A DNA stretch of 32,284 nucleotides, taken from assembly GCA_026770585.1 (NCBI GenBank), contig MU646426.1, positions 81,504 to 113,787 of the forward strand, written 5' to 3'. How positions within the stretch are numbered: position 1 is the stretch's first letter; the number at the start of each line of letters is the position of its first letter. Under the pieces are notes generated by a model that saw only the letters and a list, made by a program, of their open reading frames with translations, did not search any database and was not told the origin of the DNA. This document shows positions 28,201 through 32,054 of this stretch, piece by piece. The stretch comes from Baffinella frigidus (taxonomy: Eukaryota > Cryptophyceae > Cryptomonadales > Baffinellaceae). A program made the translations under genes and the position numbers.

Positions 28201-30986
28201 GGGACGCAGTGCTCCTGATCAAAAGCATATTTGATCCCAACCATGAGTGAGCAAACTGGTCAAAATCGTCGTGTGACGAAATGGTCAAATGGCAGTCCTC
28301 GGAGGACGTGACGCAGCGCTCCGTGCTCAACACCATCCACGAACTCGTCGACATTGTCCAGGTCCGTAACCTTAAGGAATCCTCTTCACTCAGCGAGATA
28401 GACCACACGAGGCTATCCCATGTCTCAATTTAAAATCGGGTTTAAATCATGTAGTAATTTTTATGTGTTTGGTCGGATAGAAAGACCCGATACACGCTTT
28501 GCGTGCCACCTAAACACTCCCATACAAAACGGCACAGTTGACTTTTATTCTGGGTGCATGGGCAGCCTCGTGTGGAAGCGGGTTTCGCATCTGTTGGGCA
28601 CGAAAACACGAAAAGGAAATGGGGCGACCCACTGTACAAACCCGCCAGACCTATTGTAGATTTCGGCTTAGCACGGAATTTTGGGAGATCAGGTCGGGAG
28701 ATCGGGAACCGAAAAAAAGTGAAAATGAACCGAAAGGGTGTATTTTACGGGTGGGGGTTGCGATCTTGTCATCAAATCCATGCGTAAAATAGCATAACAC
28801 TTTAGATGGACGTGAAAATTATCGCGATTTTTTCGATTTTCTCGATCCCCCGACCCCAAGTGAATTCCGCGCTAAGCCGAAATCTACAATATCCGCGGCA
28901 CTTGACCGCAACGAGCCTATGGCGAGCGATCGTGTGGTGGGCTAACGCGCGTGTCCAGATGAAATTTAGTGGATGCACACAATATCAAAAACTCCCTTAG
29001 TTTCCAGGGAGAAGAGTTTGTCAGCCTGGTCAAAACGATCAAAGTTGACAGGTTGACATTTGACGTGATTTCAGATTGTCAAGCGCGTGACAGGAGGCAC
29101 CCTCTGGCGTTGCATCACTCGGGTTGACCGACTATTCTCAAGTTGACACACTGGGTCTGCGGTACAAATCCGTCAACTTTGGGGTGAAAAAAAGCCCGGG
29201 CACACCGGTACACATCGGGAGCACCAAATGGTCGAGCCTGAACAGACTGAGTCAGAGCTATGCCCTCCCTCGGCAGGACATGCGGACGCGAGGGTTCGTC
29301 GTCTCCAAGTTCGCCTCCTCCCCATAGGCTACAAAACGAGCCTCATCCCACCAAAGCGGTGAAATAGACTGAGACGGAGCTATGCCCTCCCTCAGGACGG
29401 TACCACGGCGCAGCTGCCGCTCTGTGGTTGGACACGGTGAAGGGCGTGTGCCATACGGCGAAGCGTGTGTTAGCCCAAGTAGACTGAAACCAAGCTATGT
29501 CATCGGCAGGATATGCGGACGCAAGGTTTCGGGCGGTACCACGGCGCGGCGGCCGTCGCTTCGAAGTTCGCCTCCAACCGCGGGGTGGACGCGCTGGTGA
29601 GGGGGTGAGGGTTCAGGGGTTTAGGGGGTTAGGCTTTAGGGTTTAGAACGCCCGCGGCACCTTCCCCGCGACACGGGCGAGATGCGGTCATGGGCGAAAC
29701 CCTTAACAGCAAACCATGTGCATCGTGGTAGGTGCGGATAGCGAGGGAGGGGCACGACGAGACGTCCACCGCGGCCCTCTGGGCCCTCGTGCTCCTCTCC
29801 GACTCCTCGGAGGTGCGAAACCCTAGACTTTGAACCCCTAAACCGTTAAAACAACCCAACCCCCAAACCCCCTAAATCCTCAACTCATCAACTCCTTAAT
29901 CCTAACTTTTAACACCCTGAAGCCCCTATCCCCCTAAAACGCTATCTTCATGAACCTCAAAAATTTAAATCCTACACCCTAAATTCTTTACTCCCTAAAA
30001 TCCTAAATCTCTAAACCCTAAACCCTGAACTCTGAACCCTGAACCCTGAACCATGAAGTAGGTGCGGCCGTCAGAGGCATCGCGAGAGGAGGCAGCGCGT
30101 CGCTTCGACATCCGCAAGCTCATCGTAAAGGTGCGCCAGATGATCAGAAAGGGGGCCTCAAATGCATATCAAGGTGCTCCGAATGCATATAAAGATGCGT
30201 CAAATGCATAGAAACGCCTTGACACCCGCAAGCTCGTTGCCAAGGTGCGTCCAATGCAAACAGATCACCAGAAAGATACGCCAGATTATGATAAATTGCG
30301 CTCAAGATGCGCAAAATGATCACAAAGAAAGGGGGGGCCTCAAATGCATATAAAGGTGCCTCAAATGCATGTAAATGCCTTTGACATCCAAGGAGCCTCA
30401 AATGCAGATAAAGGTGCGCCAAACACAAAAAACTCTGTATCATAAAGGTGCGCTAAATGATCGTAAAAGTGCGCCAACGGCGTCAAGGCGTTCCGGCGGG
30501 ATCTCACCACGAAGGGCTCTTGGGGGGTTATTCAAAAGTCAATTTGCCAAGGAAAAACGATATTCAAAAGTCAATTTTCAATTGAAAATGGCTCCAAGGG
30601 TGACCCAACGGCTCCAAGAACGGGGCTGGGATGACCCTCGAAGGGCCCTGCGTGGCACGGAAACTACTTTGATTTGAAACACGGTTTTGCTATCGTACGG
30701 GTGGGTTTTGTGCAATGGTAAAGCTACGTCCAGTCTAAGATGGCAAACCCCACTCGTAAGATAGCACATACCGGTGTTTTAAGATGATTATGGCGTCTCG
30801 TTTCTAATAATAAAGATAGCTGTTTCTGGCTTCTCGTTTTTCATTATAAAGATAGCTGATTCTGGCTTCTCGTTCTTGATAATAAAGAAAGTTTTTAATA
30901 GTAAAGATTTTTCCTGGCGTGTGTTGCAGGCGGACGGGGCTAACGTAATGCTGGAGGTGATTGAAACGAGGCCTGAGGACGCGTAA
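21749..30986 (+). CDS. Gene delta: spliced gene, SAM-like domain plus armadillo/HEAT-like repeats (whole span)
   Basis: Exons in order: 21749-21760, 21903-21989, 23485-23535, 25350-25433, 27341-27424, 28296-28361, 29075-29122, 29510-29596, 29732-29812, 30062-30130, 30470-30526 and 30930-30986 (TAA). Nearly all are multiples of three in phase 0, so each could be skipped without frameshift. Exons 3-5 together (about 73 residues) resemble a SAM domain: EVTLWLAAMG helix, DIEDYL, SLTDSEGI and MFGVTRKMAVRLYM. Exons 8-10 read like an armadillo/HEAT helix pair (GVDALVRIAREGHDETSTAA). An adaptor or scaffold role in the cytosol is inferred. Exons may be missing between 21990 and 23484. Confidence 0.6.
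21903..21989 (+). CDS. Delta exon 2
   Basis: The acceptor AGCAGGGCAG precedes GAGGCAAAGATC and the donor is GTATCA (a GC donor after GAAACAG is an alternative). It reads EAKIIRIVRDLEERTEDSWD then FLWGETGDT: a charged helix ending in an aromatic stretch. Phase 0 at both ends. No ghost copies were found for this exon. Confidence 0.6.
22454..22585. mobile_element. Family H element, copy 2
   Basis: The ends CTACCACGCCAGAGTGGAGG and AACAATCTGGCGTGGTAG are inverted. The interior has CTTTTGAAAACCACTGCCTT then GAGGAGAAATCGACTTTT. Closely related to 23031-23161. Confidence 0.75.
22704..22869. mobile_element. Family G element, diverged complete copy
   Basis: Ends ATAGGGGTAACGTCCTGAAA and TTTCAGGACGTTACCCTAT; arms CGAGTAGTTGGGCCTACGGT and CCGTAGGCCTAACTACCCGG. 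Compared with 7946-8107 the arms differ at paired positions (CGTCCTG/CAGGACG here, CGGCCTG/CAGGCCG there), i.e. the pairing is kept. Confidence 0.75.
23031..23161. mobile_element. Family H element, copy 3
   Basis: The ends CTACCACGCCAGAGTGGAGG and CAAGAATCTGGCGTGGTG are inverted. The interior CTTTTGAAAACCACTGCATT then GAGGGGAAATTAACTTTTGG parallels copy 2. Confidence 0.75.
23345..23470 (+). repeat. C-rich telomere-like array (ACACTAA)n
   Basis: About fourteen units of CTAAACA/CTAACAC type ending in CCCTAAACC. It ends ten bases before the acceptor of the next delta exon and may serve as its pyrimidine-containing tract. Confidence 0.9.
23485..23535 (+). CDS. Delta exon 3: first part of a SAM-like domain
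   Basis: The acceptor GGTGGGAG precedes GAGGTGACGCTG; CGGCAG seven bases upstream would add W-E in phase 2. It reads EVTLWLAAMGAPFEAIQ. The present donor is GTTAAT, but the downstream ghost shows AAGTGCCC and a third copy CAG|GTGCCC, so the original donor was probably GTGCCC, with a family-E element now inserted two to four bases into the intron. W-L hydrophobic spacing matches SAM helix 1. Confidence 0.6.
23540..23677. mobile_element. Family E element, copy inserted at a splice donor
   Basis: Ends ATCTCCACAAAAGTATTAAT and TTAACACTTCTGTGGAGAT. The core is ATTTTACCACACAAATGCTT and GAGCAAATCGTGTAGTAATT. It starts four bases after the end of delta exon 3. The sequence on its far side, AAGGTGCCCACCAAC, is what follows the exon in the ghosts. 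Confidence 0.8.
23862..24053 (+). repeat. Two donor-side ghosts of delta exon 3
   Basis: 23862-23924: TGAGGAAGTCACGCTGTGGC through GCGATCCAAGTGCCCACC, nearly the full exon (AAG in place of CAG|G). 24031-24053: AGCGATCCAGGTGCCCACCA only. A family-A element begins right after each (23925-24031 and 24054-24212). Upstream at 23800-23850 is a small hairpin, TTGGTCACGTTACTGGGG / CCCCAGTCACGTGACCAA. Confidence 0.75.
23925..24031. mobile_element. Family A element, truncated
   Basis: CACACAGCGGACTTCGAAGG through GACCTAGGACCCTATGGTAG, CCCGTAGGGACATAGGGGGG and CGGACAAGGTAGCG. It lacks the other terminal repeat. It is followed by a ghost and then by an inverted full copy. Confidence 0.7.
24054..24212. 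mobile_element. Family A element, complete
   Basis: Ends CACACAGCGGACCACGCAGG and CCTTCAAAGTCCGCTGTGTG; the interior has CCCTACTGGTTGCCTACCGT then AGGGTCCTAGG. Confidence 0.75.
24325..24405. repeat. Family F-like element
   Basis: TTTTTTGGTGCTATCTTAAG, GGTATTTTAGCCCCCACATA and TCTATAGCACAACACCC, ending CCCTAAGATA. Self-complementary TGCTATCTTA/TAAGATA and GTGCTAT/ATAGCAC words. At 24465-24495 a separate short hairpin GTTTCCATGAGAGTGAGTAC / TCACATGGAAAC. Confidence 0.45.
24717..24856. mobile_element. Family E element (arm type 'TTTGATTTAAATGGTTCGGAG')
   Basis: Outer arms TTTGATTTAAATGGTTCGGA and TCCGAACCATTTAGATCAAA, continued by GCCCCCGGAATGCACGAAAT and its complement. Core TTTACTACACGTTTG and CAAACGTGTAGTAAA around TTATTATTACTAGTAGG. 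About 60 bp of arm per side with few mismatches. Confidence 0.85.
24957..25076 (+). repeat. CT-rich tract
   Basis: (CT)n with TTCTTCTT and TCCCTCCC interruptions, directly before the acceptor-side ghost of delta exon 4. Confidence 0.95.
25077..25180 (+). repeat. Acceptor-side ghost of delta exon 4
   Basis: It copies both intron end (GTCCAGCAATACAAGTAACC) and exon: GATGTAG|GTACAGCAGCGA then GACCAACATTCCGAACAGGA, reading VQQRDQHSEQDIEDYLTAS before the similarity ends at a CT tract. The intact exon repeats the same order 220 bp later, with a second CT tract between them. Confidence 0.8.
25181..25316 (+). repeat. CT-rich tract between ghost and exon
   Basis: (CT)n with GTCT and CCCT interruptions. 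It would act as an unusually long polypyrimidine tract for delta exon 4. Confidence 0.95.
25350..25433 (+). CDS. Delta exon 4: middle of a SAM-like domain
   Basis: The acceptor GCGGATTCAG precedes GTGCAGCAACGC; the donor is GTCAGG. 28 codons, phase 0-0: VQQRDQHSGQDIEDYLTASL then TDSEGIHK. Acidic; LTDSEGI matches the position of the LTxxDL turn in SAM domains. Confidence 0.75.
25456..25540 (+). mobile_element. Family D repeat
   Basis: GGTACAAATCTGTCAACTTT then AGCGCCCGCGCTCACCAAAG and TTGGCCCAAACAGACTGAGA. It lies just downstream of delta exon 4. In the following stretch to 26178 I see no exon; there is a hairpin GGCGATCAGAATCTGATCGCC at about 25636 and a doubled GGATACAGTCCATCTAAAC (family J arm) at 25824-25860. 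Confidence 0.65.
26179..26337. mobile_element. Family A element, complete
   Basis: Ends CACACAGCGGACTTCGAAGG and TTCGTAGCCCTCTGTGTG; interior GACCTAGGGCCCTACGGTAG then GCAACCCGTAGGGACATAGG. Immediately followed by a family-E element. Confidence 0.8.
26346..26481. mobile_element. Family E element, copy 3 of the ATCTCC arm type
   Basis: Ends ATCTCCATACAAGTATTAAT and ATTTATACTTTTGTGGAGAT; core AAATTACTACACGATTTGCT and AAGCGTTTGTGTAGTAAATT. About 90% similar to 23540-23677 but in opposite core orientation. Confidence 0.8.
26511..26708. mobile_element. Long palindromic element, about 198 bp
   Basis: The left arm AGAGCGTTTGCGGTGATTGT then TGTCCGTTTTGAAAGTACGG and TTTTCCGGTTTTACGGTTTT pairs almost perfectly with the right arm ending CGCAAACGCTCT. 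The unpaired middle is about 80 bp. Confidence 0.8.
26804..26965. repeat. Hairpin and short tandem block
   Basis: ATCAGGAATACCCCTTCCCC faces GGGGAGGGGTATTCCTGAT (26804-26849). Then 26876-26965 holds four copies of CATGTGGAAACCGATTCAA and variants. Confidence 0.7.
26975..27044. repeat. Near-perfect 70-bp palindrome
   Basis: CACTTACGTCGTCTCTCTCT then GGCCGTTGGCCACAGCT, followed by its complement with a single mismatch and no loop. Each arm ends in a GTAAGTG donor-like word facing outwards. Confidence 0.85.
27030..27148 (+). repeat. Acceptor-side ghost of delta exon 5
   Basis: AGAGAGACGACGTAAGTGAA, CACGGCTTTCCAGCAATAAA, CCCACTGCAGGCTGTGACAA then TGGTCGG matches 27237-27360 in order and spacing: about 100 nt of intron end and 15-20 nt of exon. 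Between the two lies 90 bp of unique text. Confidence 0.8.
27341..27424 (+). CDS. Delta exon 5: end of the SAM-like domain, GC donor
   Basis: The acceptor TCCCTGCAG precedes GCTGTGACAATG; the donor is GCAAGT (GC-AG, otherwise consensus). 28 codons, phase 0-0: AVTMFGVTRKMAVRLYMNMR then LRRKQAAQ, a basic helix. MFGVTRKMAVRL corresponds to the LGI-K-G-R turn and last helix of SAM. Confidence 0.75.
27560..27630 (+). repeat. Donor-side ghost of delta exon 5
   Basis: AGCTTGCGAGGGAAGCAGGC then GGCCCAGACAATCGCCCC, reading LRGKQAAQ, followed by GATAGCGGTTAGGCCCTGG. The intact exon is followed by CTGGTGTTAGCGGTTAGGCC in the same order. The donor is destroyed (GACAAT). Confidence 0.7.
27690..27838. mobile_element. 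Family E element (arm type 'GATCTCATTTGAAAACGG')
   Basis: Outer arms GATCTCATTTGAAAACGGTT and AACCGATTCCCTATGAGATC; TTTAATTTAAAACC and TTTTAAATTAAAACC inside. Core AATGAAAATTACTACACGAA and TGTGTAGTAAATTTCATT around GATATTACTAGTAAA. Confidence 0.8.
27955..28295 (+). repeat. Acceptor-side ghosts of delta exon 6
   Basis: The branch/acceptor word GAAATGGTCAAATGGCAG recurs about eight times with variants (GGTCAAATGTCAGTCACGTT). Two copies carry exon text: 28013-28055 (GACAGGCATCGGAGGAAGGC then ACGCAGCGCTCCTGATC) and 28188-28225 (GCAGGCATCGGATGAAGGGA then CGCAGTGCTCCTGATC). All are upstream of the intact exon. Confidence 0.75.
28296..28361 (+). CDS. Delta exon 6
   Basis: The acceptor AAATGGCAG precedes TCCTCGGAGGAC; the donor is GTCCGT. 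22 codons, phase 0-0: SSEDVTQRSVLNTIHELVDI then VQ, an amphipathic helix. It links the SAM-like part to the helical repeats. Confidence 0.7.
28735..28800. repeat. Family F-like hairpin
   Basis: TGTATTTTACGGGTGGGGGT faces AATCCATGCGTAAAATAGCA. Two outer copies of GTAGATTTCGGCTTAGC(A/G)C occur as an inverted pair at 28658 and 28868. No exon is seen in 28362-29074. Confidence 0.4.
29075..29122 (+). CDS. Probable delta exon 7
   Basis: The acceptor GTGATTTCAG precedes ATTGTCAAGCGC. Reading IVKRVTGGTLWRCITR, with the weak donor GTTGAC; an earlier GTTGCA (phase 1) is possible. It is the least certain of the delta exons because no ghost marks its limits, and a family-D element begins shortly after. 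Confidence 0.45.
29156..29262 (+). mobile_element. Family D repeat
   Basis: GCGGTACAAATCCGTCAACT then AAAAGCCCGGGCACACCGG, an extra ACACATCGGGAGCACC, and AGCCTGAACAGACTGAGTCA. A third AGACTGAGACGGAGCTATGC lies at 29368, showing partial duplication. Confidence 0.6.
29268..29430 (+). repeat. Acceptor-side and internal ghosts of delta exon 8
   Basis: 29268-29325: TCGGCAG|GACATGCGGACGC then GAGGGTTCGTCGTCTCCAAG, reading DMRTRGFVVSKFASSP then stop. 29395-29430: CAGGACGGTACCACGGCGCA then GCTGCCGCTCTGTGG. Both are upstream of the intact exon; the word CAGAGCTATGCCCTCCCTC precedes each. Confidence 0.7.
29510..29596 (+). CDS. Delta exon 8: start of the armadillo/HEAT-like region
   Basis: The acceptor CATCGGCAG precedes GATATGCGGACG; the donor is GTGAGG. 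29 codons, phase 0-0: DMRTQGFGRYHGAAAVASKF then ASNRGVDAL. The last residues continue in the next exon as an ALVRIA helix start. The reading frame is supported by the ghost FVVSKFASS. Confidence 0.65.
29732..29812 (+). CDS. Delta exon 9: armadillo/HEAT-like helices
   Basis: The acceptor CATCGTGGTAG precedes GTGCGGATAGCG; the donor is GTGCGA. 27 codons, phase 0-0: VRIAREGHDETSTAALWALV then LLSDSSE. The pattern matches the armadillo consensus second and third helix (ALVxLL-x-G-x-AAxALxxLS). GC-rich, free of repeats. Just upstream is a short G-rich array (29600-29646). Confidence 0.7.
29820..30056 (+). repeat. Degenerate C-rich telomere-like array
   Basis: CCCCTAAACC, CCCCCTAAATCC, CCTAAATCTCTAAACCCTAA and CTGAACCCTGAACCCTGAAC fill the intron between delta exons 9 and 10. 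Confidence 0.9.
30062..30130 (+). CDS. Delta exon 10
   Basis: The acceptor CATGAAGTAG precedes GTGCGGCCGTCA; the donor is GTGCGC. 23 codons, phase 0-0: VRPSEASREEAARRFDIRKL then IVK, a strongly charged helix. At least three partial copies of its 3' end follow in the next intron. Confidence 0.7.
30131..30469 (+). repeat. Intron made of repeated delta exon 10 donor boundaries
   Basis: 30205-30248 CGCCTTGACACCCGCAAGCT then CGTTGCCAAG|GTGCGTCC is a clear exon-end copy (LDTRKLVAK). 30388-30400 keeps TTTGACATCCAAG. The minimal unit AAAG|GTGCGCCAAATGATC recurs at about 30128, 30165, 30238, 30304, 30352, 30407, 30444 and 30465. Between copies are CCTCAAATGCATATAAAGGT units. Confidence 0.75.
30470..30526 (+). 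CDS. Probable delta exon 11
   Basis: The preceding AG (CGTAAAAG) is weak as an acceptor. The reading CANGVKAFRRDLTTKGSWG runs to GTTATT. A diverged copy of the same stretch (ACCCAACGGCTCCAAG then GATGACCCTCGAAGGGCCCT) follows at 30598-30655, as expected for a donor-side ghost of a real exon. Limits are approximate. Confidence 0.4.
30598..30655 (+). repeat. Donor-side ghost of delta exon 11
   Basis: GTGACCCAACGGCTCCAAGA then GGGATGACCCTCGAAGGGCC parallels GTGCGCCAACGGCGTCAAGG then GGGATCTCACCACGAAGGGC. Between the two is a short inverted word, ATTCAAAAGTCAATTTGCCA and TATTCAAAAGTCAATTTTCA. Confidence 0.5.
30683..30780. mobile_element. Family F element
   Basis: GGTTTTGCTATCGTACGGGT, GGGTTTTGTGCAATGGTAAA, GCTACGTCCAGTCTAAGATG then GCAAACCCCACTCGTAAGAT, AGCACATA. 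It aligns along its length with 7630-7728, 23 kb away. Confidence 0.65.
30789..30900 (+). repeat. About 41-bp tandem repeat, three units
   Basis: TCTGGCTTCTCGTTTTTCAT then TATAAAGATAGCTGAT and variants, in the last delta intron. Confidence 0.75.
30930..30986 (+). CDS. Delta terminal exon
   Basis: The acceptor CGTGTGTTGCAG precedes GCGGACGGGGCT; reading ADGANVMLEVIETRPEDA then TAA (30984-30986). It is an acidic C-terminus. A diverged copy of the last 38 nt including the stop follows at 31133-31174. Confidence 0.7.
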   Translation, partial: ADGANVMLEVIETRPEDA

Positions 30987-31080
30987 CCCCCAAACCCTAC
31001 ACCCTGAAACTCCCTGAAAACTCCCCACAAACTCCCTCAACACTCCCGAATCCCTCCCGAAACCCTCCCGCCACCCTACA

Positions 31081-31290
31081 ACCTACACCCTACACCCTAC
31101 ACCCTACACCCTACATTTCACACCCCATACCCCACATGCTGGAGCTGATCCAAACACGACCCGACGACGCGTAACCCCCAAACCCCAAACCCCAAACCCC
31201 AATCTACAAACCCCCAACCCCAAACCCCAAACCCCAAACCCCAAACCCCAAACCCCAAACCCCAAACCCCAAACCCCAAACCCCAACCCC
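31081..31290 (+). repeat. Telomere-like arrays and a ghost of the delta terminal exon
   Basis: 31083-31114 is (CCCTACA)n; 31133-31174 is the ghost CACATGCTGGAGCTGATCCA then AACACGACCCGACGACGCGT, AA, reading MLELIQTRPDDA and stop. 31175-31288 is (CCCCAAA)n with about thirteen units. The intact terminal exon is followed by the same CCCCCAAACCC text, so the 3' flank was duplicated too. Confidence 0.8.
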
Positions 31291-31294
31291 CCCC

Positions 31295-31580
31295 ACTCCT
31301 CACCCCTCACCAAACCAAACCAAAAAAACCTCAAAAAAATCAACCCCCCCGCAAACAAAGCCAAACCAACCCCTCCCCAAAAAGACAACCCCCAAAAAAC
31401 CCACACACACTCAATAAAAACCACACCCGAAACCAGGTGCCAGCTAGCGCCCCACCTGCTCCGGGCACTTCTCGCGTTCCAAAACGAACCCAATCGAACC
31501 CACGCAAACCAAAACAAAACACCACAAACCCAAACACACCCAAACAAACCCAAACAAACCCAAACAGAACAAAACAAAAT
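31295..31580 (-). repeat. Donor/3'-side ghost of the epsilon terminal exon in A/C-rich low-complexity DNA
   Basis: 31482-31434 on the minus strand reads GGAACGCGAGAAGTGCCCGG then AGCAGGTGGGGCGCTAGCTG and GCACCTGGTTTCGGG, a copy of the exon at 31580-31647 with an internal stop. The rest is CCAAACAAACCC and CCCAAAAAACC simple sequence, which could contain the 3' ends of both converging genes. Confidence 0.6.
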
Positions 31581-31647
31581 CAAACCCCGAAACTAGGTGC
31601 CAGCTCGCGCTCCACCTGCTGCGCGCACTTCTCGCGTTTCCGAACAA
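31580..31647 (-). CDS. Epsilon terminal exon (gene continues beyond the right edge)
   Basis: The acceptor GGGCCGATCCAG precedes TTGTTCGGAAAC; phase 1 start. Reading VRKRKEC-like: VRKREKCAQQVERELAPSFG then V and TGA (31580-31582). A basic/acidic amphipathic C-terminus. An acceptor-side ghost lies upstream at 31926-31966 and a 3'-side ghost downstream at 31434-31482. The family is not recognisable from one exon. Converges tail-to-tail with delta. Confidence 0.5.
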
Positions 31648-31966
31648 CTGGATCGGCCCGTCTGGGACAGTACACCCCAAACCATAAACCATAATCATGC
31701 AGAAAGTTTAGATAAAAGAAGGACTTAGGACGCGACTCCGTACAACATTTACAATGCAAAACAATCTTGGGCTTTAAAAGTCTTGGAATTGCTTTTAAAA
31801 TCGTTTTAGTGGTGACACGTCCCCCTTTAACGAGGGACTTGAGGTGCCCACCAACATACGCATTCGGCATTACTAAACGATAATGAGAAAAACGCGTGTT
31901 TGAAGAGGACTTATCTGGACGCGACGCGGTGCAAACTGGATCGGCCCGTCCGGGACAGTATAGAGC
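31648..31966 (-). repeat. Epsilon intron with an acceptor-side ghost
   Basis: 31966-31926 on the minus strand reads CTATACTGTCCCGGACGGGC then CGATCCAG|TTTGCACC. The intact copy is TACTGTCCCAGACGGGCCGA then TCCAG|TTGTTCGG at about 31672-31640. In between: GGACTTAGGACGCGACTCCG and GGACTTATCTGGACGCGACG as a diverged direct repeat, plus AATCTTGGGCTTTAAAAGTC. Confidence 0.6.
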
Positions 31967-31974
31967 GCGGCCCA

Positions 31975-32048
31975 CCGAGACAAAAGTCGAGAGTGGAACG
32001 TCTCAAAGCAAAAGTGGAACCTCTGTTAACTTAAAAAGTAACAGTGGA
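31975..32048 (+). repeat. Family I repeat, copy 2
   Basis: CCGAGACAAAAGTCGAGAGT then GGAACGTCTCAAAGCAAAAG and ACCTCTGTTAACTTAAAAAG, TAACAGTGGA. Matches 13986-14059 along its length. Confidence 0.75.
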
Positions 32049-32054
32049 AACCAT

